NCBI RefSeq assembly: GCF_012034935.1
Contig: NZ_JAATEN010000009.1
Span: forward strand, 62,001-126,000
Direction of reading: 5' to 3'
DNA: 64,000 nucleotides
Source: Streptomyces zingiberis
GTDB taxonomy: Bacteria > Actinomycetota > Actinomycetes > Streptomycetales > Streptomycetaceae
The position numbers were made by a program, and so were the translations under genes. This document shows positions 34,781 to 42,726 of the stretch, piece by piece (the stretch's first letter is position 1; every line of letters begins with the position of its first letter). The notes under the pieces were generated by a model. That model did not search any database. It was not told where the DNA came from and saw only the letters and a list, made by a program, of their open reading frames with translations.

Positions 34781-36084
34781 GCCCCCCGGAACGGCCGGTC
34801 ACCTTCGCCGCCGCGGTCGGCGCGGCGCGGCGGTCCGGTGAGCTCGTCGTGCAGCCGCGCATGGGCTTCGCCGACCTCCCCCGGATGCGGGAGGGGCTGC
34901 GCGCCGTGAAACGGGCCCGCGCCCGCACGGCCGGCACCCTCACCATCGACAGCTACACCCGGGTCGGCGACCACACGTCGGCCCGGCTCGCCCTGGCCGA
35001 GGGCACCGACCTCAACGGCTACCCGATCGTCGCCCACGGCGCGGCCACCACCCGCGGGCTCGTCTCGGACGTGGCGGGCGACGGGTTCGCCGTCCAGGTG
35101 CGGCACGGCTCCGCCGACCCGCACGCCATCATCCGCACGATGCTCGACGCCGGGCTGGACGCCACCGAGGGCGGCCCGGTGTCGTACTGCCTGCCGTACA
35201 GCCGGACCCCGTTGCGGACCTCCGTCGACGCCTGGGCGCGCAGCTGCGAGCTGCTCGCCGGGCACCCCGGTGCCCATCTGGAGAGCTTCGGCGGCTGCAT
35301 GCTGGGGCAGCTCTGCCCGCCGGGCCTGCTGGTGGCGCTCTCGGTGCTGGAGGGGGTGTTCTTCCGCCGGCACGGGCTGCGGAGCGTCTCCCTGAGCTAC
35401 GCGCAGCAGACCCACCACGGCCAGGACGTCGAGGCCCTCGCCGCGCTGCGCACCCTGGCGGCCGAACACCTGGACGGCCTCGACTGGCATGTCGTGCTCT
35501 ACACCTACATGGGGGTCTTCCCCCGCACCACGGGCGGCGCGCTCGCCCTGCTGCGGGACAGCGCGCGGCTGGCGGCGCTGACCGGCACGGAGCGCCTGAT
35601 CGTCAAGACACCGGCCGAGGCGCACCGCATCCCGACCGTCCAGGACAACGTCCACGCCCTCGAGGAGGCCGCGGCGGCGGCCGGGCACGGGGCCGCGGCG
35701 GCGGCCGGGCACCGGGGCGCGGCCGCCGCCGGTACGGAGTTCGGGGTGCTGCGGGAGGCCCGGGCGCTGGTCGAGGCGGTGCTGGAGATCCATCCGGACA
35801 CCGGCCGGGCGCTGACCGAGGCGTTCCGCCGCGGTGTCCTGGACGTCCCCTACTGCCTGCACGCCGACAACGCCCAGCGCTCCCGTTCGTACATCGACGC
35901 CCGGGGCTCCCTCCAGTGGCACGCCACCGGCGCCATGCCGCTGCGGCCCTCGCCGGTGGCCGGGCGCGACCGGCTCCGCGCCGACGATCTGCTCGGCATG
36001 TTGTCCCACACCCAGCAGGCCTTCGACCGGGCCGCGCTGACCGCCGGCGAGGGCGAGGGACGGGCCCGCGCGCTGCCCGGCTGA
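34777..36084 (+). CDS. methylaspartate (glutamate) mutase, catalytic E subunit
   Basis: A 435-residue TIM-barrel subunit of glutamate mutase. Hallmarks: QPRMGFADLPRM at the N-terminus, LAEGTDLNGYPIVAHGAATT, EGGPVSYCLPYSRTPL, SFGGCMLGQLCPPGLL, VSLSYAQQTHHGQDVEALAA and ERLIVKTPAEAHRIPTVQDN. It is about 50 residues shorter than the clostridial enzyme. A Gly/Ala/His-rich insert (about residues 300-320) has duplicated ggccgggcacgg-like units. The start GTG 34777 overlaps the S-subunit stop, which fits equimolar subunit production. Such stand-alone pairs usually feed 3-methylaspartate into antibiotic building blocks rather than catabolism. Confidence 0.9.
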   Translation: MSPPERPVTFAAAVGAARRSGELVVQPRMGFADLPRMREGLRAVKRARARTAGTLTIDSYTRVGDHTSARLALAEGTDLNGYPIVAHGAATTRGLVSDVAGDGFAVQVRHGSADPHAIIRTMLDAGLDATEGGPVSYCLPYSRTPLRTSVDAWARSCELLAGHPGAHLESFGGCMLGQLCPPGLLVALSVLEGVFFRRHGLRSVSLSYAQQTHHGQDVEALAALRTLAAEHLDGLDWHVVLYTYMGVFPRTTGGALALLRDSARLAALTGTERLIVKTPAEAHRIPTVQDNVHALEEAAAAAGHGAAAAAGHRGAAAAGTEFGVLREARALVEAVLEIHPDTGRALTEAFRRGVLDVPYCLHADNAQRSRSYIDARGSLQWHATGAMPLRPSPVAGRDRLRADDLLGMLSHTQQAFDRAALTAGEGEGRARALPG

Positions 36085-36193
36085 CACCGCGCCCCGCCCC
36101 GGACCACCGCGTCAACCCTCTCGCGACCGCCCGCTCCCGCCGTCCCCACCCGCCCACGACCGGCCGTTCCTCCACACCACCAAGGAAGCTCCC

Positions 36194-38221
36194 GTGCCCG
36201 GACACATATCCGATCGCCGTCCTCTCGTCATCGCCATCGTCGGCAGCGGCCCGCGCGGCATCTCGGTCCTGGAGCGGCTCGCCGTCCGGACCGCCGCGGA
36301 GGCCGGGCGGTCCGGTGGCGGCCCGCCCCGGCCCGTACGCGTCCACCTGATCGACGGGACGGAGGTCGGCGCCGGCCGGGTGTGGCGCACCGACCAGGAC
36401 GACTGGTTCACCATGAACACCGTCGTCTCCCAGGTGACCATGTACTCCGGCGACCCGGACACGGGCCCCGCCCGGCCCGGCGCGGGGCCCTCCCTCGGTG
36501 AGTGGATCGCCGAGCGGGCCCGGCAGGGCGAGGAGCCGCTGGGCCCGGACGACTACGCCCCGCGGGTCCGCTACGGGCGGTACCTCGCCGACGTTCTCGC
36601 CACGATCACCCGCGGCCTGCCCGGCCACGTCGAACTCGTCCCGGTGACCGGCCGGGTGACCGCGGTGCGGCCCGCCGCCGGCGGCGGCCACCTGCTCACC
36701 CTGGACACCGCCCCCCATCTGCTGGAGGCCGACCGGGTCGTCCTGGCCACCGGGCACCCCGTCAACGAACCGGACGAGTTCGAACGGGCGATGCTCGACT
36801 TCGCCCGCCGCACCCCCGGCACCCGGTACCTGTGCGGGGACTCGGCGGCCGACCTGCCGCTGGACGAGGAGACCGTCCCGGCCGGCGGCGCGGTGGGCGT
36901 CCGCGGGCTCGGGCTCTCCTTCTACGACGTGATGCTCTCCCTGACCGTGGGCCGCGGCGGTATGTTCCGTGCCGGGCCGGACGGCGCCCTGGAGTACCAC
37001 CCCAGCGGCCGTGAACCGGGCATCGTGGCGGGGTCGCGCAGCGGGCTCCCCATCCCCGCCCGGGGCCGCAACCAGAAGGAGCCGTCCCACAGCCACCGGC
37101 CCCTGTTCCTCACCCGGGACGCGCTCGCGTCGGCGCGCGCCGCCCGGCGGGCCGCCGGGGGCAGCGGCCAGCTGGACTTCGCCGAGGACGTCCTGCCGCT
37201 GCTGCGTCAGGAGGTCGAGCACGTCCACCGGGTCACCCAGGTCAGGGTGGCGCGCGGCGCCCGTGAGGCGGCGGCCTTCGCCGAGGCGCACGCCCGGGCG
37301 CTGCGCACCGGTACCGACCGGACGGCGCTGCTCGCCCGGGCGGGCCTGGCGCACGAGCCGCCCCTCGACCTGGACGCCCTGGCCCGCCCGTTCGGGGAGG
37401 AGCGGTTCGCCTCCCCGGAGGACTTCCGGGCGCGGTTGCTGAAGGTGATGGACGAGGATCTGGCGGCGGCCGGGCAGGGCACGGTGGACGGCCCGCTGAA
37501 GGCCGCGCTGGACGTGTTACGGGACATCCGCACCATGGTCCGCGAGGCGGTGGACTTCGGCGGGCTGCTCCCCGAGTCGCACACGGAGTCCTTCCACCGC
37601 CGCTTCCTGCCGGTCAACGCACTGCTGTCGGCGGGCCCCCCGATGTACCGGGTGGAGCAGCTGCGGGCACTGATCCGCCAGGGGCTCGTGGAGGTGGCCG
37701 GCCCGGGCACCCGCTTCGGTGCCGACGAGCGGGCGGGCGCGTTCGTGGTGGACTCACCGCGGGTGGCGGGCTCCCGGCGGTACGTCCGGACCCTGATCGA
37801 CGCCCGTATCCCCACCCCTGACCTGCACCGGGACACCTCGCCCCTCATCCGCCAGCTCCGCGCAGAGGGGATCGTCCGGACGTTTGCCGTCCAGGGGCCC
37901 GCCGGCCGCCGGTTCGTGACCGGTGGGATGGAGGTGACACCGGCCCCGTTCCACGTCGTGGACGCGGAGGGGACCGCGCAGCCCGACCTGTACGCCCTGG
38001 GCATCCCCACCGAGCACACGCGGTGGTTCACCCAGGTCGGCTCCAGCCGTCCGGGACTGGCCACGCTGTTCTACCGCGACGCCGACGCGATCGCGGCGGA
38101 CGCGCTGCGCCCCCTGGAGCGTCCGGCGGGCGGCCCGCCACCGGTGCCGGAGCCGGTGTCCGTCCCGGGCCGGGCCGCGGGGCGGGCGGACGTGGCCACG
38201 GCGCCGGGTGGTGCGGCATGA
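36194..38221 (+). CDS. FAD/NAD(P)-binding oxidoreductase, putative flavin monooxygenase
   Basis: A 675-residue two-nucleotide-site flavoprotein (COG4529/FAD_NAD_binding_9 type). N-terminal FAD motif VIAIVGSGPRGISVLERLAV, then GAGRVWRTDQDDWFTMNTVV, VVLATGHPVNEPDE (NAD(P)-linked), GVRGLGLSFYDVMLSLTVGR, RGRNQKEPSHSHRPLFLT and a C-terminal LYALGIPTEHTRWFTQVGSS closing the flavin site. The family includes N-oxygenases acting on amino acids, such as those forming nitrosuccinate from aspartate; I infer similar chemistry because the mutase next door would make 3-methylaspartate, but sequence alone does not show substrate. Start GTG 36194 with AAGGAAG; ATGA overlap with the ligase gene. Confidence 0.82.
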   Translation: MPGHISDRRPLVIAIVGSGPRGISVLERLAVRTAAEAGRSGGGPPRPVRVHLIDGTEVGAGRVWRTDQDDWFTMNTVVSQVTMYSGDPDTGPARPGAGPSLGEWIAERARQGEEPLGPDDYAPRVRYGRYLADVLATITRGLPGHVELVPVTGRVTAVRPAAGGGHLLTLDTAPHLLEADRVVLATGHPVNEPDEFERAMLDFARRTPGTRYLCGDSAADLPLDEETVPAGGAVGVRGLGLSFYDVMLSLTVGRGGMFRAGPDGALEYHPSGREPGIVAGSRSGLPIPARGRNQKEPSHSHRPLFLTRDALASARAARRAAGGSGQLDFAEDVLPLLRQEVEHVHRVTQVRVARGAREAAAFAEAHARALRTGTDRTALLARAGLAHEPPLDLDALARPFGEERFASPEDFRARLLKVMDEDLAAAGQGTVDGPLKAALDVLRDIRTMVREAVDFGGLLPESHTESFHRRFLPVNALLSAGPPMYRVEQLRALIRQGLVEVAGPGTRFGADERAGAFVVDSPRVAGSRRYVRTLIDARIPTPDLHRDTSPLIRQLRAEGIVRTFAVQGPAGRRFVTGGMEVTPAPFHVVDAEGTAQPDLYALGIPTEHTRWFTQVGSSRPGLATLFYRDADAIAADALRPLERPAGGPPPVPEPVSVPGRAAGRADVATAPGGAA

Positions 38222-39948
38222 CCGGCTCCTCCGCGACCGAGGCGTTCCGCGCCGCCCGCGACCTCCTGCTGCTGCACCGCACCGATCCGTCCAAGGCGGT
38301 GGCGGAGTTCCGCTGGCCCCGCCCGGCGGAGTTCAACTGGGCCCTCGACTGGTTCGACGTCCTGGCCGTCACCCGCCGGGACGGCGCCGCGCTGCGCGTC
38401 GTCGGCCCCGGCGGCCCGGGCACCGACCGGGTGTTCACCTTTCACGACCTGGCGCGGCGCTCCGAGCGGGTCGCGGGCCGGCTGCGGTCCCTGGGGGTGC
38501 GCCGCGGCGACCCGCTGCTGCTGATGCTCGGCAACCGGGTGGAGGTCTGGGAGACGATGCTCGCGGCCATCCGGCTGGGCGCGGTCCTCGTCCCGACCTA
38601 CACCACGGCGACCCCCGCGGAGCTGGCCGACCGGCTGCACCGGGCGGACGTCCGGTACGTCGTCGCGGAAGCCGGGCTGGCCGGCCGGTTCGCCGCTCCC
38701 CCGGCCGGCGGCGCCCGCCGGTGGACCGGCATCGCCGTGGGCGGGACGGCACCGGGGTGGGCAGACTACGAGGATTCCGCGGATCCCGCGGACCCCGAAG
38801 GCCCCACGGACACCGGGGCGTTCACGCCCGACGGCCCGACCCGGGCGGACGACCCGCTGTTCCGGTACTTCACCTCGGGCACCACCTCCCGGCCGAAGAT
38901 GGTGGAGCACACGCACGTCAGCTATCCGATCGGCCATCTGTCCGGCATGTACTGGAACGGTGTCCGCCCGGGCGACACGCACCTGAACGTCTCTGCCCCC
39001 GGCTGGGCGAAGCACGCGTGGAGCTCCTTCTTCGTGCCGTGGAACGCCGAGGCGACGGTCGTCGCCCTCGACGCCGCCCGCAGCGGCCCCGCGGACGTCC
39101 TGGAGGTGCTGCGCACCCGGTCGGTCTCCACGTTCTGCGCCCCGCCGACGGTCTGGCGGGGTATGGCGGCGCTCGGCCTGGGGGACCGTCCCCCCGCGCT
39201 GCGGGAGGCCGTCGCGGCCGGCGAACCGCTGGAGCCCTCGCTGATCGGCCTGGTCGCCCGGGAGTGGGGGATCGACCTGCGCGACGGTTACGGGCAGACC
39301 GAGACCACCGGCCAGATCGGCAATCCGCCCGGGCGCCGCCCCGTGCCCGGCAGCATGGGCCATCCCCTGCCGGGTCACACCGTGGTCCTGCTCGACCCGG
39401 AGACGGGCCGCGAGGTGCCGGACGGGATGCCGGGCGAGATCTGCCTGGACCTGGCCGATCCGCCCCTCGGCCTGATGCGGGGGTACGCCGGCGACCCGGA
39501 GCGCACCGCGAAGGTGCTGGCGAACGGTCACTACCACACGGGCGATCTCGCGGTCCGCTCTCCCGACGGGTCGCTGACGTATCTGGCGCGCGCCGACGAC
39601 ATGTTCAAGTCGTTCGACCACCGCATCTCCCCGCGTGAGCTGGAGGAGGTGCTGCTGCGGGACGCGGCGGTCGCCGACGCCGCCGTCGTCCCGGTGCCCG
39701 ACCCGGCCGGCCTGTGGGCGCCCAAGGCCTTCGTGGTCGCCGCGCCGGGCCATCCGGCGGGGGAGCGGACCGCGCTGCGCGTCCTGCGGCGCGTGCGCGA
39801 GGAGCTGCCGCCCGAGAAGTGGGTGCGGGTACTGGAGTTCGCCCCCGTCCTGCCGCGCACGACCTCCGGCAAGGTGCGCCGCGCCGAGTTGCGGGAGCGG
39901 GCGGCGGGGAGCGCGGAGTACCGGGTGGAGTCCGTTCCCGGGCAGTGA
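38218..39948 (+). CDS. acyl-CoA synthetase / AMP-dependent ligase
   Basis: A 576-residue ANL-superfamily enzyme. The nucleotide P-loop is RYFTSGTTSRPKMVEHTHVS (about residues 220-239), A5 region is DLRDGYGQTETTGQIGNPPG, A7/A8 GHYHTGDLAVRSPDG and ADDMFKSFDHRISPRELEE, and the A10 lysine lies in PRTTSGKVRRAELRER. FNWALDWFDVLAV and the overall layout match medium-chain/aryl acyl-CoA synthetases rather than NRPS modules; no carrier domain is fused. Translation is coupled (ATGA) to the flavoprotein gene. It presumably activates the pathway's acid product as adenylate or CoA ester. Confidence 0.9.
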   Translation: MTGSSATEAFRAARDLLLLHRTDPSKAVAEFRWPRPAEFNWALDWFDVLAVTRRDGAALRVVGPGGPGTDRVFTFHDLARRSERVAGRLRSLGVRRGDPLLLMLGNRVEVWETMLAAIRLGAVLVPTYTTATPAELADRLHRADVRYVVAEAGLAGRFAAPPAGGARRWTGIAVGGTAPGWADYEDSADPADPEGPTDTGAFTPDGPTRADDPLFRYFTSGTTSRPKMVEHTHVSYPIGHLSGMYWNGVRPGDTHLNVSAPGWAKHAWSSFFVPWNAEATVVALDAARSGPADVLEVLRTRSVSTFCAPPTVWRGMAALGLGDRPPALREAVAAGEPLEPSLIGLVAREWGIDLRDGYGQTETTGQIGNPPGRRPVPGSMGHPLPGHTVVLLDPETGREVPDGMPGEICLDLADPPLGLMRGYAGDPERTAKVLANGHYHTGDLAVRSPDGSLTYLARADDMFKSFDHRISPRELEEVLLRDAAVADAAVVPVPDPAGLWAPKAFVVAAPGHPAGERTALRVLRRVREELPPEKWVRVLEFAPVLPRTTSGKVRRAELRERAAGSAEYRVESVPGQ

Positions 39949-39975
39949 GGGCGGCGGGCGCGGGGCCCGCGGAAG

Positions 39976-40006
39976 CGGCGGCGGACGGGCGGCCCGTCCG
40001 CCGCCG
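39976..40006 (+). terminator. terminator hairpin after the ligase gene
   Basis: Perfect 14-bp stem cggcggcggacggg / cccgtccgccgccg with 3-base loop and a following TTTC, 27 bases after the stop of the ligase. It marks the end of the mutase operon. Confidence 0.88.
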
Positions 40007-40060
40007 TTTCGGTTCCGGCTCCGCTTCCGTTCCCCGCTCCGTTCCGGCTCCGGCCGGGGG

Positions 40061-40102
40061 CGGGAACGGGTCAGGCCGGGGCGGGAACGGGTCAGGCCGG
40101 GC
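40061..40102. repeat. 2 x 21-bp tandem duplication
   Basis: cgggaacgggtcaggccggg plus one base occurs twice in tandem. The second copy contains the stop codon of CGNR copy 3 (40092-40094); the duplication is just downstream of that gene. Confidence 0.85.
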
Positions 40103-40664
40103 GGTGGCGGGCGTGGTGGCGCCGGGCCTTGGCCCGGTTGCCGCAGCCGCTCATGGAGCACCAGCGGCGGGTGCCGTTCTTCGAGACGTCGTAGAAGTGC
40201 AGGACGCACTCGTCGTTGCCGCACGCGCGGATGCGGTCGGGACGGTCGGCGACCAGCCGCAGGAAGTCGGCGACGGCGGCCCAGGCAGGGAACCAGCCCG
40301 GGTCGTCCACCTCGATGACGGTGTCCGGTCCCCCGGCGCGCAGGACCTGGCGGAGCCTGCCGTGGGAGAGGACCTCGTTGACGGCCGCGAGGGCCGAGGG
40401 CGTCGGCCGCTCCGGGGCGGCGACGGCCTCCTCGAGGGCGGCGCGGGCCTGGTGGAGCCGGTCACGGGTGGCGTGGCCGGAGACCACGGGCGCGTCGCCG
40501 AGCGCCTCGCGTACCCGGGGCGTCCTCAGCCACAGGGCCGTCCCCTCCGGGGAGGCGAGCAGGTCGTGCCGGCCCGCCGCGTCGATCCAGCGGGTGTTGA
40601 GCAGGTCGATCGCGAGCGGCTCACCGGTCAGCGGCCGCGGGTCGGGATCAGCGGATGAGAACAC
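40092..40664 (-). CDS. ABATE/CGNR zinc-finger transcriptional regulator (copy 3)
   Basis: A 190-residue ABATE/CGNR protein. ABATE starts TGEPLAIDLLNTRWIDAAGR; the zinc finger is CGNDECVLHFYDVSKNGTRR then WCSMSGCGNRAKARRHHARH. It differs from copies 1 and 2 in having acidic rather than PG residues between the first two Cys and a longer linker. Start GTG 40662-40664. It is divergent from the VOC gene at 40816; the shared region holds likely operators. Confidence 0.9.
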   Translation of the reverse strand: MFSSADPDPRPLTGEPLAIDLLNTRWIDAAGRHDLLASPEGTALWLRTPRVREALGDAPVVSGHATRDRLHQARAALEEAVAAPERPTPSALAAVNEVLSHGRLRQVLRAGGPDTVIEVDDPGWFPAWAAVADFLRLVADRPDRIRACGNDECVLHFYDVSKNGTRRWCSMSGCGNRAKARRHHARHRPA

Positions 40665-40705
40665 GGTGCGGGTCCCTTCGGCGCGACGGCATCACCCCAT
40701 CAACG

Positions 40706-40776
40706 ATAACCGGTCATTCCAAGATCAGCGGTTGCGGCCTCTTCGGCTAACCGTTAAAGTCATTTTCACCGGTTGC
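40706..40776. promoter_or_regulatory. operator/promoter region between CGNR copy 3 and the VOC gene
   Basis: ataaccggtcattcc (40706-40720) resembles tatccggttcc in the copy-1 region. AACCG (40750-40754) and CGGTT (40771-40775) form inverted arms 16 bases apart. The tract is AT-richer than its surroundings, as expected for a divergent promoter. Confidence 0.4.
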
Positions 40777-40815
40777 GCGCTCGGTCGCGGCCCTGAGGGA
40801 AGGCAGTTGATCACC

Positions 40816-41271
40816 ATGAGCAAGGCGAAGAACCTGCAGACCGGCCACGTCGGGCTGAACGTGACGGACCTGGACCGCTCGCTCGCCTTCTACCGCGAGG
40901 TCTTCGACTTCGCGGTGATGGCGGAGGGCAAGGAGGACGGCCGCCGCTGGGCCTTCCTCGGCCGGGACGGCCGCCTGCTGGTGACGCTCTGGCAGCAGAG
41001 CCAGGGCGTGTTCGCCGCCGACCGGCCGGGACTGCACCACCTCTCCTTCCAGGTCGACACCGTCGAGGAGGTCAGGGCCACCGAGGAGGCGCTGCGCGCG
41101 CTCGGCGCCGAGTTCGCCTACGAGGGCGTCGTTCCGCACGGCGAGGGTGCCTCCTCCGGCGGCATCTTCTTCACCGACCCCGACGGCACGCGCCTGGAGG
41201 TCTACGCGCCGACGGGCGCGGAGTCCGCCACCGCCCCCAGCGGCTCCGCCCCGACCTGCGGCTTCTTCTAG
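40816..41271 (+). CDS. VOC family protein (glyoxalase/dioxygenase fold)
   Basis: A 151-residue vicinal-oxygen-chelate protein. Two beta-alpha-beta-beta-beta modules: TGHVGLNVTDLDRSLAFYRE with His at the metal position, LHHLSFQVDTVEEVRATEEA with the second His, and FFTDPDGTRLEVYAP carrying the Glu ligand. The ligand set H/H/E fits lyases, isomerases and extradiol dioxygenases. ATG 40816 is taken; TTG 40807 is in frame and better spaced from GGGAAGG. First gene of a plus-strand series with a flavin-fold protein, ferredoxin and reductase; likely controlled by CGNR copy 3. Confidence 0.88.
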   Translation: MSKAKNLQTGHVGLNVTDLDRSLAFYREVFDFAVMAEGKEDGRRWAFLGRDGRLLVTLWQQSQGVFAADRPGLHHLSFQVDTVEEVRATEEALRALGAEFAYEGVVPHGEGASSGGIFFTDPDGTRLEVYAPTGAESATAPSGSAPTCGFF

Positions 41272-41528
41272 GACCGTGGCGGGGCGGACTGACCGGCCCG
41301 CGCCGCACCACCCGGGGCGCATGCGGCAGGGCGGGCGACGCCTCCCGTGCGCCGCCCCACGCCGCACAGCACGCAGCGCACCGCGCCGCACGCCGCGAGC
41401 CCTCCGGCCGGCCGTCCCGCCCACGGCACCGAACCCGGCGGACCGCGGCCCGGGCCCCGCGGCACCCCCCGGGCGCGGCCGCCGTACACCCCGGGCCCGA
41501 GGCCCGGGCCTGAGGAAAGGACGCCCTC

Positions 41529-42440
41529 GTGGCCACCTATCACAGCGGCGAACTCGCGGTGCAGCGGAGAGCCGGACTCACCGACCAGGCCGCGTTCTCC
41601 CTCGGCGCCGTCCAGGACGCCGTCCCGCCCGTCGCGCGGGAGTTCCTGGCGCAGCAGCCGATGATCGTGGTGGGCGCCGCCGACCCGGCGGGCCGCCTCT
41701 GGGCCACCCAGCTCACGGGGGAGCCCGGGTTCCTCCAGGTCCCCGGCCCCCGCACCCTCGTGGCCGACGCCCTGCCCCCGCCCGGGGACCCGCTGGCCGG
41801 GTCCCTGGGCGCGGCCGGGTCCCTGCGCGTCGGAATGCTCGCCATCGAGCCGGCCACCCGGCGCCGGATGCGGCTCAACGGCCGCGCCCACCGCGCCGGC
41901 GGCGGGCTGCGCGTCGATCTCGACCAGGTCGTCGCCAACTGCCCCAAGTACCTGCAGAAACGGGAGTACCACCGGGCACCCGGTGGCGGGCCGGAGCCCC
42001 GCGCGGTCACCACCGGCGAAACGCTCGACGCGGCGCAGCAGGAGGCGGTACTCCGGGCCGACACCTTCTTCATCGCCACCGCCTCCGCGGACGGCGACGC
42101 CGACGCCTCGCACCGCGGCGGCAACCCCGGGTTCGTCCAGGTGCTCTCCCCGTCCCTGCTGCGCTGGCCGGACTACACCGGGAACGCCATGTTCCTGACC
42201 CTGGGCAACCTGCTGCTCAACCCCGCGGCGGGCCTCCTCGTCCCCGACTGGGCAACGGGGGCGTCCCTCCACCTGTCCGGCACCGCGCGCACCGTCTGGG
42301 ACGCGGCGGAGATCGCGCGTACACCGGGCGCCCAGCGGCTCGTGGAGTTCTCCGTCGAGGCGGTGCGCGAGGTCCCCTCGGCGTCCCCGCTGCGCTGGAG
42401 CGAGCCGCGCTACTCCCGCTTCAACCCGCCGGTCCGCTGA
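41529..42440 (+). CDS. pyridoxamine 5'-phosphate oxidase family protein, tandem split-barrel
   Basis: A 303-residue protein with two flavin-reductase-like split barrels: first half about 35-135 (PMIVVGAADPAGRLWATQLT, GMLAIEPATRRRMRLNGRAH), second about 160-285 (TFFIATASADGDADASHRGG, GNAMFLTLGNLLLNPAAGLL, LHLSGTARTVWD). VVANCPKYLQKREYH is typical of this subgroup, which in other bacteria is fused to or encoded beside ferredoxin/reductase domains. Here separate ferredoxin and reductase genes follow, so these three may form one electron-transfer unit. Start GTG 41529, after GAGGAAAGG. Bases 41272-41528 show no gene. Confidence 0.87.
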   Translation: MATYHSGELAVQRRAGLTDQAAFSLGAVQDAVPPVAREFLAQQPMIVVGAADPAGRLWATQLTGEPGFLQVPGPRTLVADALPPPGDPLAGSLGAAGSLRVGMLAIEPATRRRMRLNGRAHRAGGGLRVDLDQVVANCPKYLQKREYHRAPGGGPEPRAVTTGETLDAAQQEAVLRADTFFIATASADGDADASHRGGNPGFVQVLSPSLLRWPDYTGNAMFLTLGNLLLNPAAGLLVPDWATGASLHLSGTARTVWDAAEIARTPGAQRLVEFSVEAVREVPSASPLRWSEPRYSRFNPPVR

Positions 42441-42531
42441 CCCCCGCCGGCGCGCCCGCCCGGCACGTCCGGGAGCACGGGGCGCGCCACCGGGCGCCAG
42501 CGGCACCGGACCCGACCCAACGGAGCCAGTC

Positions 42532-42726
42532 ATGCGAATCACCGTGGACATGAACCGCTGCGAGAGCCACGGCCAGTGCGTCTTCGCGGCACCGGAGATC
42601 TTCTCCTTCGACGAGGACGACCGCCTCGTCCACGACCCCGCGCCCGCCGGCGCGCTGCTCGGAGCGGCCGGGAAGGCCGCCGCCGTCTGCCCGGTGCGCG
42701 CCGTCACCGTCACCCCGGACGCGTGA
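42532..42726 (+). CDS. ferredoxin (single cluster, P450-partner type)
   Basis: A 64-residue ferredoxin of the Fer4_13/[3Fe-4S] kind that usually serves cytochromes P450. Cluster residues: CESHGQC (Cys10 and Cys16, with His at the middle position that lacks Cys) and AAAVCPVRAVTV (Cys53). The stop overlaps the reductase start (TGATG). No P450 gene is within the window, so the acceptor may be the flavin-fold protein just upstream. Confidence 0.93.
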   Translation: MRITVDMNRCESHGQCVFAAPEIFSFDEDDRLVHDPAPAGALLGAAGKAAAVCPVRAVTVTPDA

